DNA of 52,622 bases from HGM04593 sp045634305 (lineage in GTDB: Bacteria > Bacteroidota > Bacteroidia > Bacteroidales > Bacteroidaceae), in the NCBI GenBank assembly GCA_045634305.1, contig JAZQZZ010000037.1, positions 1 through 52,622 of the forward strand. Direction: 5' to 3'. Below are positions 1 through 7,070 of this stretch, one piece after another. A model generated the notes under the pieces. The model did no database searches, was not told the DNA's origin, and saw only the letters and a program-made list of their open reading frames with translations. The position numbers were made by a program, and so were the translations under genes. Each line of letters opens with the position of its first letter. The stretch's first letter is position 1.

Positions 1-5
1 GATAT

Positions 6-173
6 ATGAAGAAGGCTTATGTATCACCTCTCATGGTAGAGGTAAACGTTGAAGCGGAGACAATGCTTGCCGTTTCATTGCAGATGAATGGCGGTAAAAC
101 AGTAGATACCTCAGATCCGAACAATCAGCTCGGTGGCAGCAGCCGCGGAACATGGGGTAACCTTTGGGAATAA
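6..173 (+). CDS. Small 55-aa peptide, Bacteroidales MKKxYxxP type
   Basis: The reading frame starts with MKKAYVSPLM and ends GTWGNLWE before TAA at 171-173. I recognise the general pattern of small Bacteroidales peptides: an MKK.Y..P start, an acidic middle, a MLAVS-like segment near residue 20, then a Gly/Ser/Asn-rich tail ending in aromatic residues. Their function is unknown to me. There is no signal peptide or membrane helix. The frame is open to the window edge, so an upstream start cannot be excluded, but MKK is the natural one. A strong terminator follows 8 bp after the stop, which supports a real transcribed gene. It may be the last member of a peptide cluster lying outside the window. 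Confidence 0.6.
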   Translation: MKKAYVSPLMVEVNVEAETMLAVSLQMNGGKTVDTSDPNNQLGGSSRGTWGNLWE

Positions 174-181
174 CAGAGTTG

Positions 182-213
182 ATGGCGAGGACATTTCCTC
201 GCCATTACTTTTT
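182..213 (+). terminator. Rho-independent terminator after the small peptide gene
   Basis: Perfect 9-bp stem (ATGGCGAGG at 182-190, CCTCGCCAT at 197-205) with a 6-nt loop, followed by TTTTT at 209-213. It isolates the peptide gene from the aro cluster. Confidence 0.85.
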
Positions 214-348
214 AATATAATTGTCTTTCTTTTGTCTTAAAGAAAAAACCGCGTCCCTGTCTCCTTCAGTTCTTATACCAAAGTGACAAAAATACACTGT
301 CTATAATAGCATTTTGGTTTAAAAGATAGGAAAATTGAAGTTTATTCG

Positions 349-356
349 TAAATTTG
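349..356 (+). promoter_or_regulatory. Candidate -7 box of the aro cluster promoter
   Basis: TAAATTTG matches the Bacteroidetes -7 consensus TAnnTTTG. No good TTTG lies about 20 nt upstream, so the -33 part is weak. The predicted transcript would start near 362, ahead of the ATG at 395 but after the alternative ATG at 335. This helps choose 395 as the start of the DAHP synthase. Confidence 0.35.
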
Positions 357-394
357 CAATTTACCTATTAAAAATAAAAGACAAACATAATACT

Positions 395-1408
395 ATGATA
401 GCAGTACTTAAAAACGGAGTGACTAAGGCTCAGCGCGATAACCTTATCCATTGGCTTGAGTCGCAGAACGTGCGAGTGCACGTTTCCGAGGGTGAGATGC
501 AGACCGTGCTCGGTCTCATTGGCGACACCCGCAAGATTGATATTGACCTGCTTGCAGGGCTTGAGATAATTGACCGCGTTACACGCATCACCGAGCCGTT
601 CAAGAGTGCAAACCGCAGCTTCCACCCCGATGACACAGTGGTTGTTGCCGGCAGTGGCGAGAACAGGGTGAAGATTGGTGGCGGTAACTTTGCCATTATG
701 GCGGGTCCTTGCTCGGTTGAGAGCGAGGAGCAGATTCTGACCGTGGCACGTGCGGTAAAGGCTTCGGGCGCGAACATTCTGCGTGGTGGTGCTTTCAAGC
801 CACGTACATCGCCCTATGATTTCCAGGGCTTGCGCGCCGAGGGCTTGCAGCTGCTGTTGAAGGCTCGCGAGGCAACCGGCTTGCCAATTGTAACAGAGAT
901 TATGAGTGCGTCGCACCTCAATCTCTTTGCCGATGTCGACATCATTCAGGTGGGCGCACGCAACATGCAGAACTTTGAGCTGTTGAAGGAGCTTGGCCGC
1001 AGTGACAAGCCCATCCTTTTGAAGCGCGGTATGTCGGCTACACTTAAGGAGCTGCTGATGAGTGCCGAGTATATTATGTCCGAGGGTAACGAGCAGGTGA
1101 TTCTTTGCGAGCGTGGTATACGCAGCTATGACAGCTACACACGTAACGTGCTCGACCTGGCTGCTGTGCCTGTGCTCAAGGAACTCACCCACCTTCCTAT
1201 TGTCGTTGACCCGAGCCACGCCACAGGCGTGTCGCGCCTTGTGCGTCCGATGGCTTGTGCGGCAACGGCTGCAGGTGCCGATGGTCTTATCATTGAGGTA
1301 CACAACGACCCCGTGTGTGCTTTGTGCGACGGTGCGCAGTCACTCACTCCGGCGCAGTTCGACGAGGTGGCACAGCGTGTGAACGAGATTCGCAGCATAA
1401 TGCATTGA
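395..1408 (+). CDS. aroF: 3-deoxy-7-phosphoheptulonate (DAHP) synthase, AroF/AroG type
   Basis: Condenses phosphoenolpyruvate and erythrose 4-phosphate, the first step of the shikimate pathway, in the cytoplasm. About the first 70 residues look like the ferredoxin-like regulatory domain of the Thermotoga-type enzymes. The TIM barrel follows, with the FAIMAGPCSVES, RGGAFKPRTSPYDFQG, LLKRGMSATLKE and VVDPSHATG segments that bind metal and substrates. The length, 337 aa, fits the ferredoxin-like-domain class without a chorismate mutase fusion. I chose the ATG at 395 (MIAVLKNG) because the 20 extra residues from 335 are not family-like and lie upstream of the predicted promoter. tyrA follows 12 bp downstream, so the two are co-transcribed. 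Confidence 0.95.
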   Translation: MIAVLKNGVTKAQRDNLIHWLESQNVRVHVSEGEMQTVLGLIGDTRKIDIDLLAGLEIIDRVTRITEPFKSANRSFHPDDTVVVAGSGENRVKIGGGNFAIMAGPCSVESEEQILTVARAVKASGANILRGGAFKPRTSPYDFQGLRAEGLQLLLKAREATGLPIVTEIMSASHLNLFADVDIIQVGARNMQNFELLKELGRSDKPILLKRGMSATLKELLMSAEYIMSEGNEQVILCERGIRSYDSYTRNVLDLAAVPVLKELTHLPIVVDPSHATGVSRLVRPMACAATAAGADGLIIEVHNDPVCALCDGAQSLTPAQFDEVAQRVNEIRSIMH

Positions 1409-1420
1409 TAACGGGCGCGT

Positions 1421-2251
1421 ATGGTTGTCGGTGTTGTTGGTCTGGGGTTGATTGGCGGTTCGGCGGCAAAGGCATTCAAGGCTGCCGGCGCTACCGTGCT
1501 TGCGTGTGACATAAACGGGCCTATTGTGAGCTATGCACAGCTCGAGGGTGTTGTGGATGGTGTGCTCGGCAGTGAAGAGATTGCCACATGCGACCTGTTG
1601 CTGCTCACTGCAACGCCCAAGGCTGTAGAGGGTTATCTGCGCGAGAATGCAAAGTATATTGCTCCACATACGTTGGTAATTGACTTTTGCGGAACGAAAC
1701 GCAAGGTGTGTGAGCTGGGTTTTGCACTTGCTGCGGAGTATGGCTTCACATTTGTGGGCGGTCACCCCATGGCGGGCCTGCAATACTCGGGTTACAAATA
1801 TTCAAAGGCAACGCTCTACAGCGGCGCATCGTTCATAATGGTGCCGCCGGTACACGACGACATTGTGCTGCTCGACCGCGTGAAGCAGACGCTTGCGCCA
1901 TTGGGCTTCAAGAAGTTCGTTGTTACAACGGCCGATTTTCACGACCGCATGATATCATACACATCGCAGATGTGTCACGTGGTTTCAAACGCCTTCATCA
2001 AGAGTCCGGCGGCAAAGTTCCACAAGGGCTACAGCGCCGGCAGTTTCCGCGACTTCACACGTGTGTCGCGCCTGAACGAGGATATGTGGACCGAGCTGTT
2101 CCTAGAGAATAAGGAACACTTGCTTGGCGAGCTCGACCTGCTTATAAACTCACTCCACGAATACCGCAATGCAATAGCTGCCGACGATGCCGACGGGCTG
2201 CGTTCGTTGCTGCGCGATGGCCGTATTGCCAAGGAGGAGACCGAAAAATAA
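1421..2251 (+). CDS. tyrA: Prephenate dehydrogenase
   Basis: Oxidatively decarboxylates prephenate to 4-hydroxyphenylpyruvate with NAD(P), the tyrosine branch. The N-terminus has the Rossmann motif GVVGLGLIGGS. Further on are DFCGTK and GGHPMAG, the substrate-binding histidine region of the family. The C-terminal helical dimerisation domain contains HDRMISYTSQ, matching the usual H.....S.. pattern. At 276 aa it is a compact single-domain enzyme without chorismate mutase or ACT domain. It lies 12 bp after the DAHP synthase and 9 bp before aroB, clearly in one operon. Confidence 0.93.
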   Translation: MVVGVVGLGLIGGSAAKAFKAAGATVLACDINGPIVSYAQLEGVVDGVLGSEEIATCDLLLLTATPKAVEGYLRENAKYIAPHTLVIDFCGTKRKVCELGFALAAEYGFTFVGGHPMAGLQYSGYKYSKATLYSGASFIMVPPVHDDIVLLDRVKQTLAPLGFKKFVVTTADFHDRMISYTSQMCHVVSNAFIKSPAAKFHKGYSAGSFRDFTRVSRLNEDMWTELFLENKEHLLGELDLLINSLHEYRNAIAADDADGLRSLLRDGRIAKEETEK

Positions 2252-2260
2252 TTGATATCT

Positions 2261-3307
2261 ATGCAATACAATACTATAAACGTAAAGGCTACAAAGGAGT
2301 ACGATATTTGCATTGGCAGGGGTGTGCTTGCCGACATTGGCGGACTCATTGCACCGGTGCTTGGCAAATGCCGTGTGGCGGTGCTCACCGACAGCAATGT
2401 CGATGCGCTCCATGGCACTGCCATGATGGAGCATCTTGCTGCTGCGGGATACGATGCGTGCAAATATGTTATCCCTGCAGGCGAGGCATCAAAATGTGCC
2501 GACAATCTGCTGGCGTTCCTCAACTTCCTTGCCGGGGAGCAACTGACACGCAGTGATGCAATCATTGCCTTTGGCGGCGGCGTGGTTGGCGACCTTGGCG
2601 GCCTGTCGGCGTCGCTCTATCTGCGTGGCGTCAAATATGTACAGGTGCCCACGACGTTGCTTGCGGCTGTGGACAGCTCGGTAGGCGGCAAGACCGCCAT
2701 CGACATTCCCGCGGGCAAGAACCTTGTAGGCAGTTTCTACCAGCCATCGCTGGTGTGCTGCGACACTGCTCTGATGGATACCTTGCCAACCGAAATTTAC
2801 CGCGACGGATGTGCCGAGGTGATAAAATATGGCATGATACTGGATGCGGCACTCTACGATACATTACACACCTTGCCGTTCGATCGCGAGGCGGTTGTGA
2901 CACGTTGCGTGGAGATAAAGCGCGATGTTGTGCAGCAGGATGAATTTGACAACGGCGTGCGCGGGTTGTTGAACTTTGGTCACACATTCGGCCATGCCAT
3001 CGAGAAATTGAGCGACTTTGGTGTTTCGCACGGCGAGGCGGTGGCAAAGGGAATGGTGATTGCAGCAAGGATTGCGCCGCTGTGCGGCCTTTGCAACGTT
3101 GCCGACGAACTGGAGGCACTGCTTGTGAAGTATGGTTTTGACACTGCTTGCCCTTATGCGGCAAACGAGATATATGATGCGCTGCTCACTGACAAGAAAC
3201 GTCGTGGCGGCAAGATTTCGGTTGTGCTGCCACGTGCGGTAGGCGACTGCATGCTCTATGATATGCCGGTAGAGGAACTGAAGGAGCTGTTGCAAAAAGT
3301 TATATGA
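2261..3307 (+). CDS. aroB: 3-dehydroquinate synthase
   Basis: Converts DAHP to 3-dehydroquinate, the second shikimate step, using NAD and a divalent metal. The nucleotide-binding FGGGVVGDLGG and the TTLLAAVDSSVGGKT segment are intact. So are the metal ligands of the family: Glu in the GCAEVIKYG stretch, His in NFGHTFGHA, and the SHGEAVAKGM histidine. I took the ATG at 2261 (MQYNTINV). The frame also opens with a TTG directly after the tyrA stop, but that gives no family-like extra residues. The length of 348 aa is normal. A hairpin-rich repeat and terminator-like structure separate it from aroA. Confidence 0.95.
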   Translation: MQYNTINVKATKEYDICIGRGVLADIGGLIAPVLGKCRVAVLTDSNVDALHGTAMMEHLAAAGYDACKYVIPAGEASKCADNLLAFLNFLAGEQLTRSDAIIAFGGGVVGDLGGLSASLYLRGVKYVQVPTTLLAAVDSSVGGKTAIDIPAGKNLVGSFYQPSLVCCDTALMDTLPTEIYRDGCAEVIKYGMILDAALYDTLHTLPFDREAVVTRCVEIKRDVVQQDEFDNGVRGLLNFGHTFGHAIEKLSDFGVSHGEAVAKGMVIAARIAPLCGLCNVADELEALLVKYGFDTACPYAANEIYDALLTDKKRRGGKISVVLPRAVGDCMLYDMPVEELKELLQKVI

Positions 3308-3350
3308 TGCATTTTGTCTTCTATCAATAAAAAGTATGAAAACAGATAGT

Positions 3351-3450
3351 GCTCCTCTTGGCAAGAGGAGCTGTCGCAAAGCGACTGAGGAGATTGTGTG
3401 AAGCTATCTCTTCCACCGCAAGCGGTTCCCCCTTCTCTAAGAGAAGGAGT
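3351..3450 (+). repeat. Intergenic hairpin repeat R1 (two inverted arms)
   Basis: The aroB-aroA gap holds a chain of short hairpins: GCTCCTCT/AGAGGAGC (3351-3371), GTCGC/GCGAC (about 3373-3385), CCGC/GCGG (3417-3426) and CCTTCTCT/AGAGAAGG (3431-3447). The first half (CTCCTCT hairpin, then CTGTCGC..GCGACTGAGGAG) and the reverse complement of the second half have the same architecture, so the element looks like two inverted copies of one unit. It resembles repetitive intergenic elements seen in many gut bacterial genomes. Only one copy is in this window. Confidence 0.65.
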
Positions 3451-3455
3451 TTTTT
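3429..3455 (+). terminator. Terminator-like hairpin downstream of aroB
   Basis: CCTTCTCT (3431-3438) and AGAGAAGG (3440-3447) pair with almost no loop, so the tip must open. AGTTTTTT follows at 3448-3455. It ends the R1 element 24 bp before aroA and may reduce read-through between aroB and aroA. Confidence 0.55.
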
Positions 3456-3478
3456 AACTGAGGAAATAGAATATTGAT

Positions 3479-4744
3479 ATGGAAATAAAAGTTCATGGGA
3501 CATTGGAGGGCTGTGTTACTCCGCCACCGTCGAAATCACAGGCGCACAGGTTGCTTATCTGTGCCGCGCTGGGCTGTAAGCCATGCTGCATTGTGTGCAA
3601 TGCCGTGAACGACGATATAATGGCAACAATGCGTTGCCTCAATGCATTGGGCGCAAGAATCACCTACTCATCGGGTGTTTTTGATGTGACACCGATAAAT
3701 GTAACAAAGGGCGGCACGCTCGACTGTGGCGAGAGCGGCTCTACTTTGCGCTTCCTTGTGTCGGTGGCTGCTGTGCTTGGCGCCGATGCCACTTTCGTGG
3801 GAGCGGGCAAGCTGCCGCAACGCCCAATGGGTGCGCTGCTCGATGCTCTTGCACCGCATGGCGTTGCCTTTACACGCCACACAGCCGATGAGTTGCCATT
3901 GACCTGCAACGGCACTCTCCGTGGCGGCAAGTACACGCTGCCCGGCAATATATCGTCGCAGTACCTCACCGGCCTGCTGTTTGCCTTGCCTTTGGCGGCC
4001 GGCGATAGCGAGATTGAGGTTACCGACGGGCTTACAAGTGCGTCGTATGTGACAATGACACTCGATGCACTGCGCATTGCCGGCATTGAGGTTGAGCAAC
4101 GTGGCAACATTTACAGGATAAAAGGAAACCAACAATATCGCATGCCACAGCGTGTGGTGGTAGAGGGCGACTGGTCGTCGGCTGCCTTTTGGGTGGTAGC
4201 GGGTGTCACCGGCAAGCGCTCTGTCACTGTGTGCGGCATGAACGACGACTCATTGCAGGGCGACAGCTATATCATTGACCATCTGCGTTCAATGGGTGCT
4301 TTCATTGAGTGTAACGATAAAGGTGTGGTGGCAATGCCTTCGCATCTGTTCGGCACGGAACTCGACTGTACCGACACACCCGACCTTGTTCCCGTGCTTG
4401 CCGTGGCTGCCGCCGTGGCGCAGGGAACTACTGTCTTTACAGGTGTGGGACGTCTGCGTTACAAGGAGAGCGACCGCCTGGCGGCTGTCAAGGATTTGCT
4501 TGCGGCATTCGGGATATCTTCGCAAATCGGCGAGGATACATTCACCGTCCATGGCGGTGAGCCTGTGGCGTCAGATGCCGTAGATAGCTACAACGACCAC
4601 CGCATAGCAATGTCGGCTGCCGTGATGGCCGCCGTTGCCAGCGGCATTACAACAATTAAGGAGCACACATGTGTGGCAAAGTCCTATCCGACATTTTTCG
4701 ATGACTTTGCAATGCTTGGAGGGGTGGTGGAAGGTGAAAAGTGA
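3479..4744 (+). CDS. aroA: 3-phosphoshikimate 1-carboxyvinyltransferase (EPSP synthase)
   Basis: Transfers the enolpyruvyl group of PEP to shikimate 3-phosphate, the sixth shikimate step. The two-domain fold is recognisable. Near the start is PPSKSQAHRLLI, the Lys/Ser/Arg PEP and shikimate-phosphate site. Then come CGESGSTLRFLVS (the family's GxSGTxxRF loop with SGS in place of SGT) and LPQRPMGALLDAL. NISSQYLTGLLFALPLA, EGDWSSAAFW, KESDRL and YNDHRIAMS complete the active site. The SGS variant is conservative. At 421 aa it has the usual length. Repeat R1 lies upstream and R2 downstream. Confidence 0.95.
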   Translation: MEIKVHGTLEGCVTPPPSKSQAHRLLICAALGCKPCCIVCNAVNDDIMATMRCLNALGARITYSSGVFDVTPINVTKGGTLDCGESGSTLRFLVSVAAVLGADATFVGAGKLPQRPMGALLDALAPHGVAFTRHTADELPLTCNGTLRGGKYTLPGNISSQYLTGLLFALPLAAGDSEIEVTDGLTSASYVTMTLDALRIAGIEVEQRGNIYRIKGNQQYRMPQRVVVEGDWSSAAFWVVAGVTGKRSVTVCGMNDDSLQGDSYIIDHLRSMGAFIECNDKGVVAMPSHLFGTELDCTDTPDLVPVLAVAAAVAQGTTVFTGVGRLRYKESDRLAAVKDLLAAFGISSQIGEDTFTVHGGEPVASDAVDSYNDHRIAMSAAVMAAVASGITTIKEHTCVAKSYPTFFDDFAMLGGVVEGEK

Positions 4745-4750
4745 AAGGTG

Positions 4751-5022
4751 AAAGCTCGTGCAAGCGAGTGAGTGAAAATTTATTTTCAATCGCAATGACA
4801 ACGTGGGCTAGCGTTGTTTGCGACGACTGAACCTTTAGGTTTACAAAGGAGTGCGACAAGGTCGCCTTAAAGCCGAGGTTCAATTGCACGAAGTGCGGTT
4901 AAAGGTGAAAGCGGAAATCGGAAAACGGAAAGCCGCGAGTAAGCGAGCAAAAGCCAAGCTTGCTTGAGCTTTTAACGCGAGCGGGAGCGGGTTCAATCAC
5001 GCTTAGCGTGGTTAAAGGTGAG
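4751..5022 (+). repeat. Intergenic repeat mosaic R2 between aroA and pheA
   Basis: The 337-bp gap is filled with short hairpin modules. There is a CTCG-TGCAAG-CGAG hairpin near 4754-4767, and an AACCT/AGGTT hairpin and a GCGAC/GTCGC hairpin around 4828-4865. Two versions of a GGTTCAAT-hairpin-GGTTAAAGGTGA module lie at about 4877-4908 and 4989-5020. An AAGCTTGCTT segment sits near 4957. The same modules recur at 29403-29531 inside the hut operon, so this is a dispersed family. I see no coding capacity. Confidence 0.7.
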
Positions 5023-5081
5023 TTACGAGACAAGTGATCTCAGAAAATAACATAAAGAGAATAAAATTAAAACAACATAAT

Positions 5082-6224
5082 ATGGATTTGGACAAACTAC
5101 GTCAGGAGATAGACGAAATTGATACCCAGATGTGCGACCTTTTTGCACGTCGCATGCAGGTGGTATCAGGTATCGGTAAGTACAAGAAAGAGAATAATCT
5201 GCCGGTGTATCACCCATCGCGTGCACGCACCGTGTTGCAGAATGTGTCAAAGCGTCTTGGCCCTGAATTCGAGGGCTACGGCCGCACTCTCTACCGCACA
5301 ATTTTCGACCTGAGCGAGTCGTACGAGACGCGTATGCTCTCCGAGGGTACCGACTTCTTCAACCATTTCAAACAGATTGCCTCTGTTCCGCCACAGCCGT
5401 TCCCAAAACGTGGAACTGTGGCTTGTGCAGGTTGCGAGGGCTCGTATGCACACCTTGCATCGGAGCGTCTTTTCGACCTCCCCGAAATCATGTACATGAA
5501 TAACTTCGAGGGTGTTTTCAAAGCCGTAAGCAGTGGCCTCTGTGAGTTCGGTGTCTTGCCTATCGAGAACTCACTTGCAGGTTCTGTAAATGCCATATAC
5601 GACCTGCTTGCTGCCTACAATGTCAACATTGTGCGTGGCGTGCGACTCAAAGTGGACCACGCAATCCTTGCTCTCCCCGGTACAAAACTCGAGAACATCC
5701 GCGAAATCTATTCGCACCAGCAGGCCATCAACCAATGCTCCGAGTTCCTCTCAACTCTTAAAAATGTGCGCGTAATTGCATGCGAGAACACTGCCGAGGC
5801 TGCACGAATGGTGGCAAATGGCGGAGACCCTACAAAGGCTTCCCTCTCATCGCGTCTTTGTGCCGAGCTCTACCAGATGCAAGTGATCAAATCGTCCGTG
5901 CAAAACCGCGATAACAACTATACCCGTTTCATCTGCATTGCCAAGGAACCTAAAATCTATTCAGGTGCCGACCGCACAAGTGTGATGATTAACATACCCA
6001 ACCGCCCCGGAACCCTTTTCCGCATAATGTCACGCTTCAATGCAAGCGGTGTGAACCTTGTAAAACTCGAGAGCCGTCAAATTCCCGAGCGCGAGTTTGA
6101 ATACCGTTTCTATTTTGACATTGAGGCTTCCGTCTATAGTGATGAGTTCCTTTCCCTCATGTGTGAGCTGCATGAGTGTGGGGAGCAGTTCAGGTATTTT
6201 GGTACTTATGCTGAAATCATTTAA
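5082..6224 (+). CDS. pheA: Bifunctional chorismate mutase / prephenate dehydratase
   Basis: Makes phenylpyruvate from chorismate by way of prephenate. Residues 1-85 form an AroQ-type all-helical chorismate mutase (LDKLRQEIDEID, then the Arg/Lys helix FARRMQVVSGIGKYK). Residues 108-285 are the prephenate dehydratase (CEGSYAH, LPIENSLAGSV, NNYTRF with the catalytic Thr at about 281). Residues 297-375 are an ACT domain with RPGTLF and ESRQ, the phenylalanine-binding region, so feedback inhibition by Phe is expected. I chose the ATG at 5082 (MDLDKLRQEI); the frame also opens at a GTG at 5034, but those residues are not family-like. In this cluster the mutase is fused here rather than to the DAHP synthase. 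Confidence 0.93.
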   Translation: MDLDKLRQEIDEIDTQMCDLFARRMQVVSGIGKYKKENNLPVYHPSRARTVLQNVSKRLGPEFEGYGRTLYRTIFDLSESYETRMLSEGTDFFNHFKQIASVPPQPFPKRGTVACAGCEGSYAHLASERLFDLPEIMYMNNFEGVFKAVSSGLCEFGVLPIENSLAGSVNAIYDLLAAYNVNIVRGVRLKVDHAILALPGTKLENIREIYSHQQAINQCSEFLSTLKNVRVIACENTAEAARMVANGGDPTKASLSSRLCAELYQMQVIKSSVQNRDNNYTRFICIAKEPKIYSGADRTSVMINIPNRPGTLFRIMSRFNASGVNLVKLESRQIPEREFEYRFYFDIEASVYSDEFLSLMCELHECGEQFRYFGTYAEII

Positions 6225-6230
6225 TTTTTG

Positions 6231-6520
6231 TCTAAAATGGCGATGGCTGTGTTATACTCGATTTTGTGAACAGTCATTTAGGTTTACTAAACTCCTGTTC
6301 CCCAAATCTTCGCAAGCCGTGCCCTCTCCAATTTATATTAATAATTATGCGGTTGTGTTTAAAGCGTGATAACTGTGTTGTTGTGGCTGATTGGGCGTTT
6401 AGTAAACTCCGGTTTCCCAACAGCCACACGCCTTGTTCTCGCACTTTTACTCCAATCCCACATTGTCTAAATTGGTGATAACTTCGTTACGCCCAAAGCG
6501 GCGATAGCTGTTGAAAATAA
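6231..6520 (+). repeat. Degenerate copies of repeat R3 between pheA and aroQ
   Basis: The 302-bp gap has no gene. Two decayed copies of the R3 repeat can be followed. Near 6232-6330 there is a CTAAAA start, a CTGTGTTA..CTCG segment, GTTTACTAAACTCC and CTTCGCAAGCC. Near 6365-6445 there is GTTTAGTAAACTCCGGTTT followed by a CGCC-TTG segment. The sequence at 6465-6515 is partly complementary to the first segment. Full-length relatives are at 9549-9655 and 43929-44115. Confidence 0.55.
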
Positions 6521-6526
6521 TTTGAT

Positions 6527-6958
6527 ATGAAAAAGATATTGGTAATTAATGGTCCTAACCTCAATCTTTTGGGGTTGCGTGAGCCGGCGCTGTATGGCGC
6601 GCAGAACTTTGCGGCGTTGCAGCAGTTCATCCGTGATTGTGCTGCCGAGTGTGGTGTCGATGTTGAACTGTTCCAATCGAACCACGAGGGTGTGATTGTC
6701 GACAAGATTCAGGCTGCCTATGGCGTGTTCGACGGTATTCTCATAAACCCTGCGGCCTACACTCACACAAGTGTGGCAATACTTGATGCCCTGAAGGCTG
6801 TGGCATTGCCTACTGCCGAGGTGCACCTTACCGATATCTCCACACGAGAGGAGTTCCGCCGTTTCTCATATGTTTCGCTCTATGCGCAGAAGACTATCTG
6901 CGGCAAAGGCTTCGATGGCTACAAGGAGGGACTGGAATATCTTAAAAATATTTTGTAA
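6527..6958 (+). CDS. aroQ: Type II 3-dehydroquinate dehydratase
   Basis: Dehydrates 3-dehydroquinate to 3-dehydroshikimate, the third shikimate step; the type II enzyme is a dodecamer in the cytoplasm. The motifs are complete: GPNLNLLGLREPALYG with the lid Arg and catalytic Tyr, QSNHEG, INPAAYTHTSVAI with the general-acid His, and EVHL followed by REEFR. At 143 aa it has the standard length. It is set off from pheA by a decayed repeat and from the next gene by repeat R4, so its transcript may end or be processed on either side. Confidence 0.95.
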   Translation: MKKILVINGPNLNLLGLREPALYGAQNFAALQQFIRDCAAECGVDVELFQSNHEGVIVDKIQAAYGVFDGILINPAAYTHTSVAILDALKAVALPTAEVHLTDISTREEFRRFSYVSLYAQKTICGKGFDGYKEGLEYLKNIL

Positions 6959-6973
6959 ATAAAGTTTTAGGCT

Positions 6974-7053
6974 TGTCATTCTGAACGGAATGTAATGAAG
7001 CGAAGAATCTTGTCAAACGTGTTTTCAGTTCCTTCGCTGTGCTCGGGATGACA
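6974..7053. repeat. Intergenic repeat R4, TGTCATTCTGAACG type
   Basis: Starts TGTCATTCTGAACG and ends CTCGGGATGACA, so the ends are inverted repeats (TGTCAT/ATGACA). Internal AGCGAAG and CTTCGCT segments pair in the same way. Relatives lie at 12870-12961 and 44258-44393. The unit resembles a small MITE-like intergenic element common in Bacteroidetes genomes. Confidence 0.7.
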
Positions 7054-7070
7054 GAGCAATAGTATTAGTT

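Noticed and set aside
335..394. Upstream ATG extending the DAHP synthase by 20 residues
   Set aside because: The extra residues are not family-like and the best promoter match lies downstream of this ATG.
368..1303. Long open frame on the - strand opposite the DAHP synthase
   Set aside because: It mirrors the codon bias of a clear enzyme gene on the + strand, with a Cys/His-rich product of no recognisable type.
3334..3402. A 22-codon frame starting ATGAAAACAG within repeat R1
   Set aside because: It lies within the hairpin repeat and has no ribosome-binding or homology support.
5034..5081. GTG start extending PheA by 16 residues
   Set aside because: The extension is low-complexity and falls before the natural chorismate mutase start MDLDKLRQEI.
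4745..5081. Repeat mosaic considered as a CRISPR array
   Set aside because: Modules vary in length and sequence, spacers are not uniform, and no cas gene is present.
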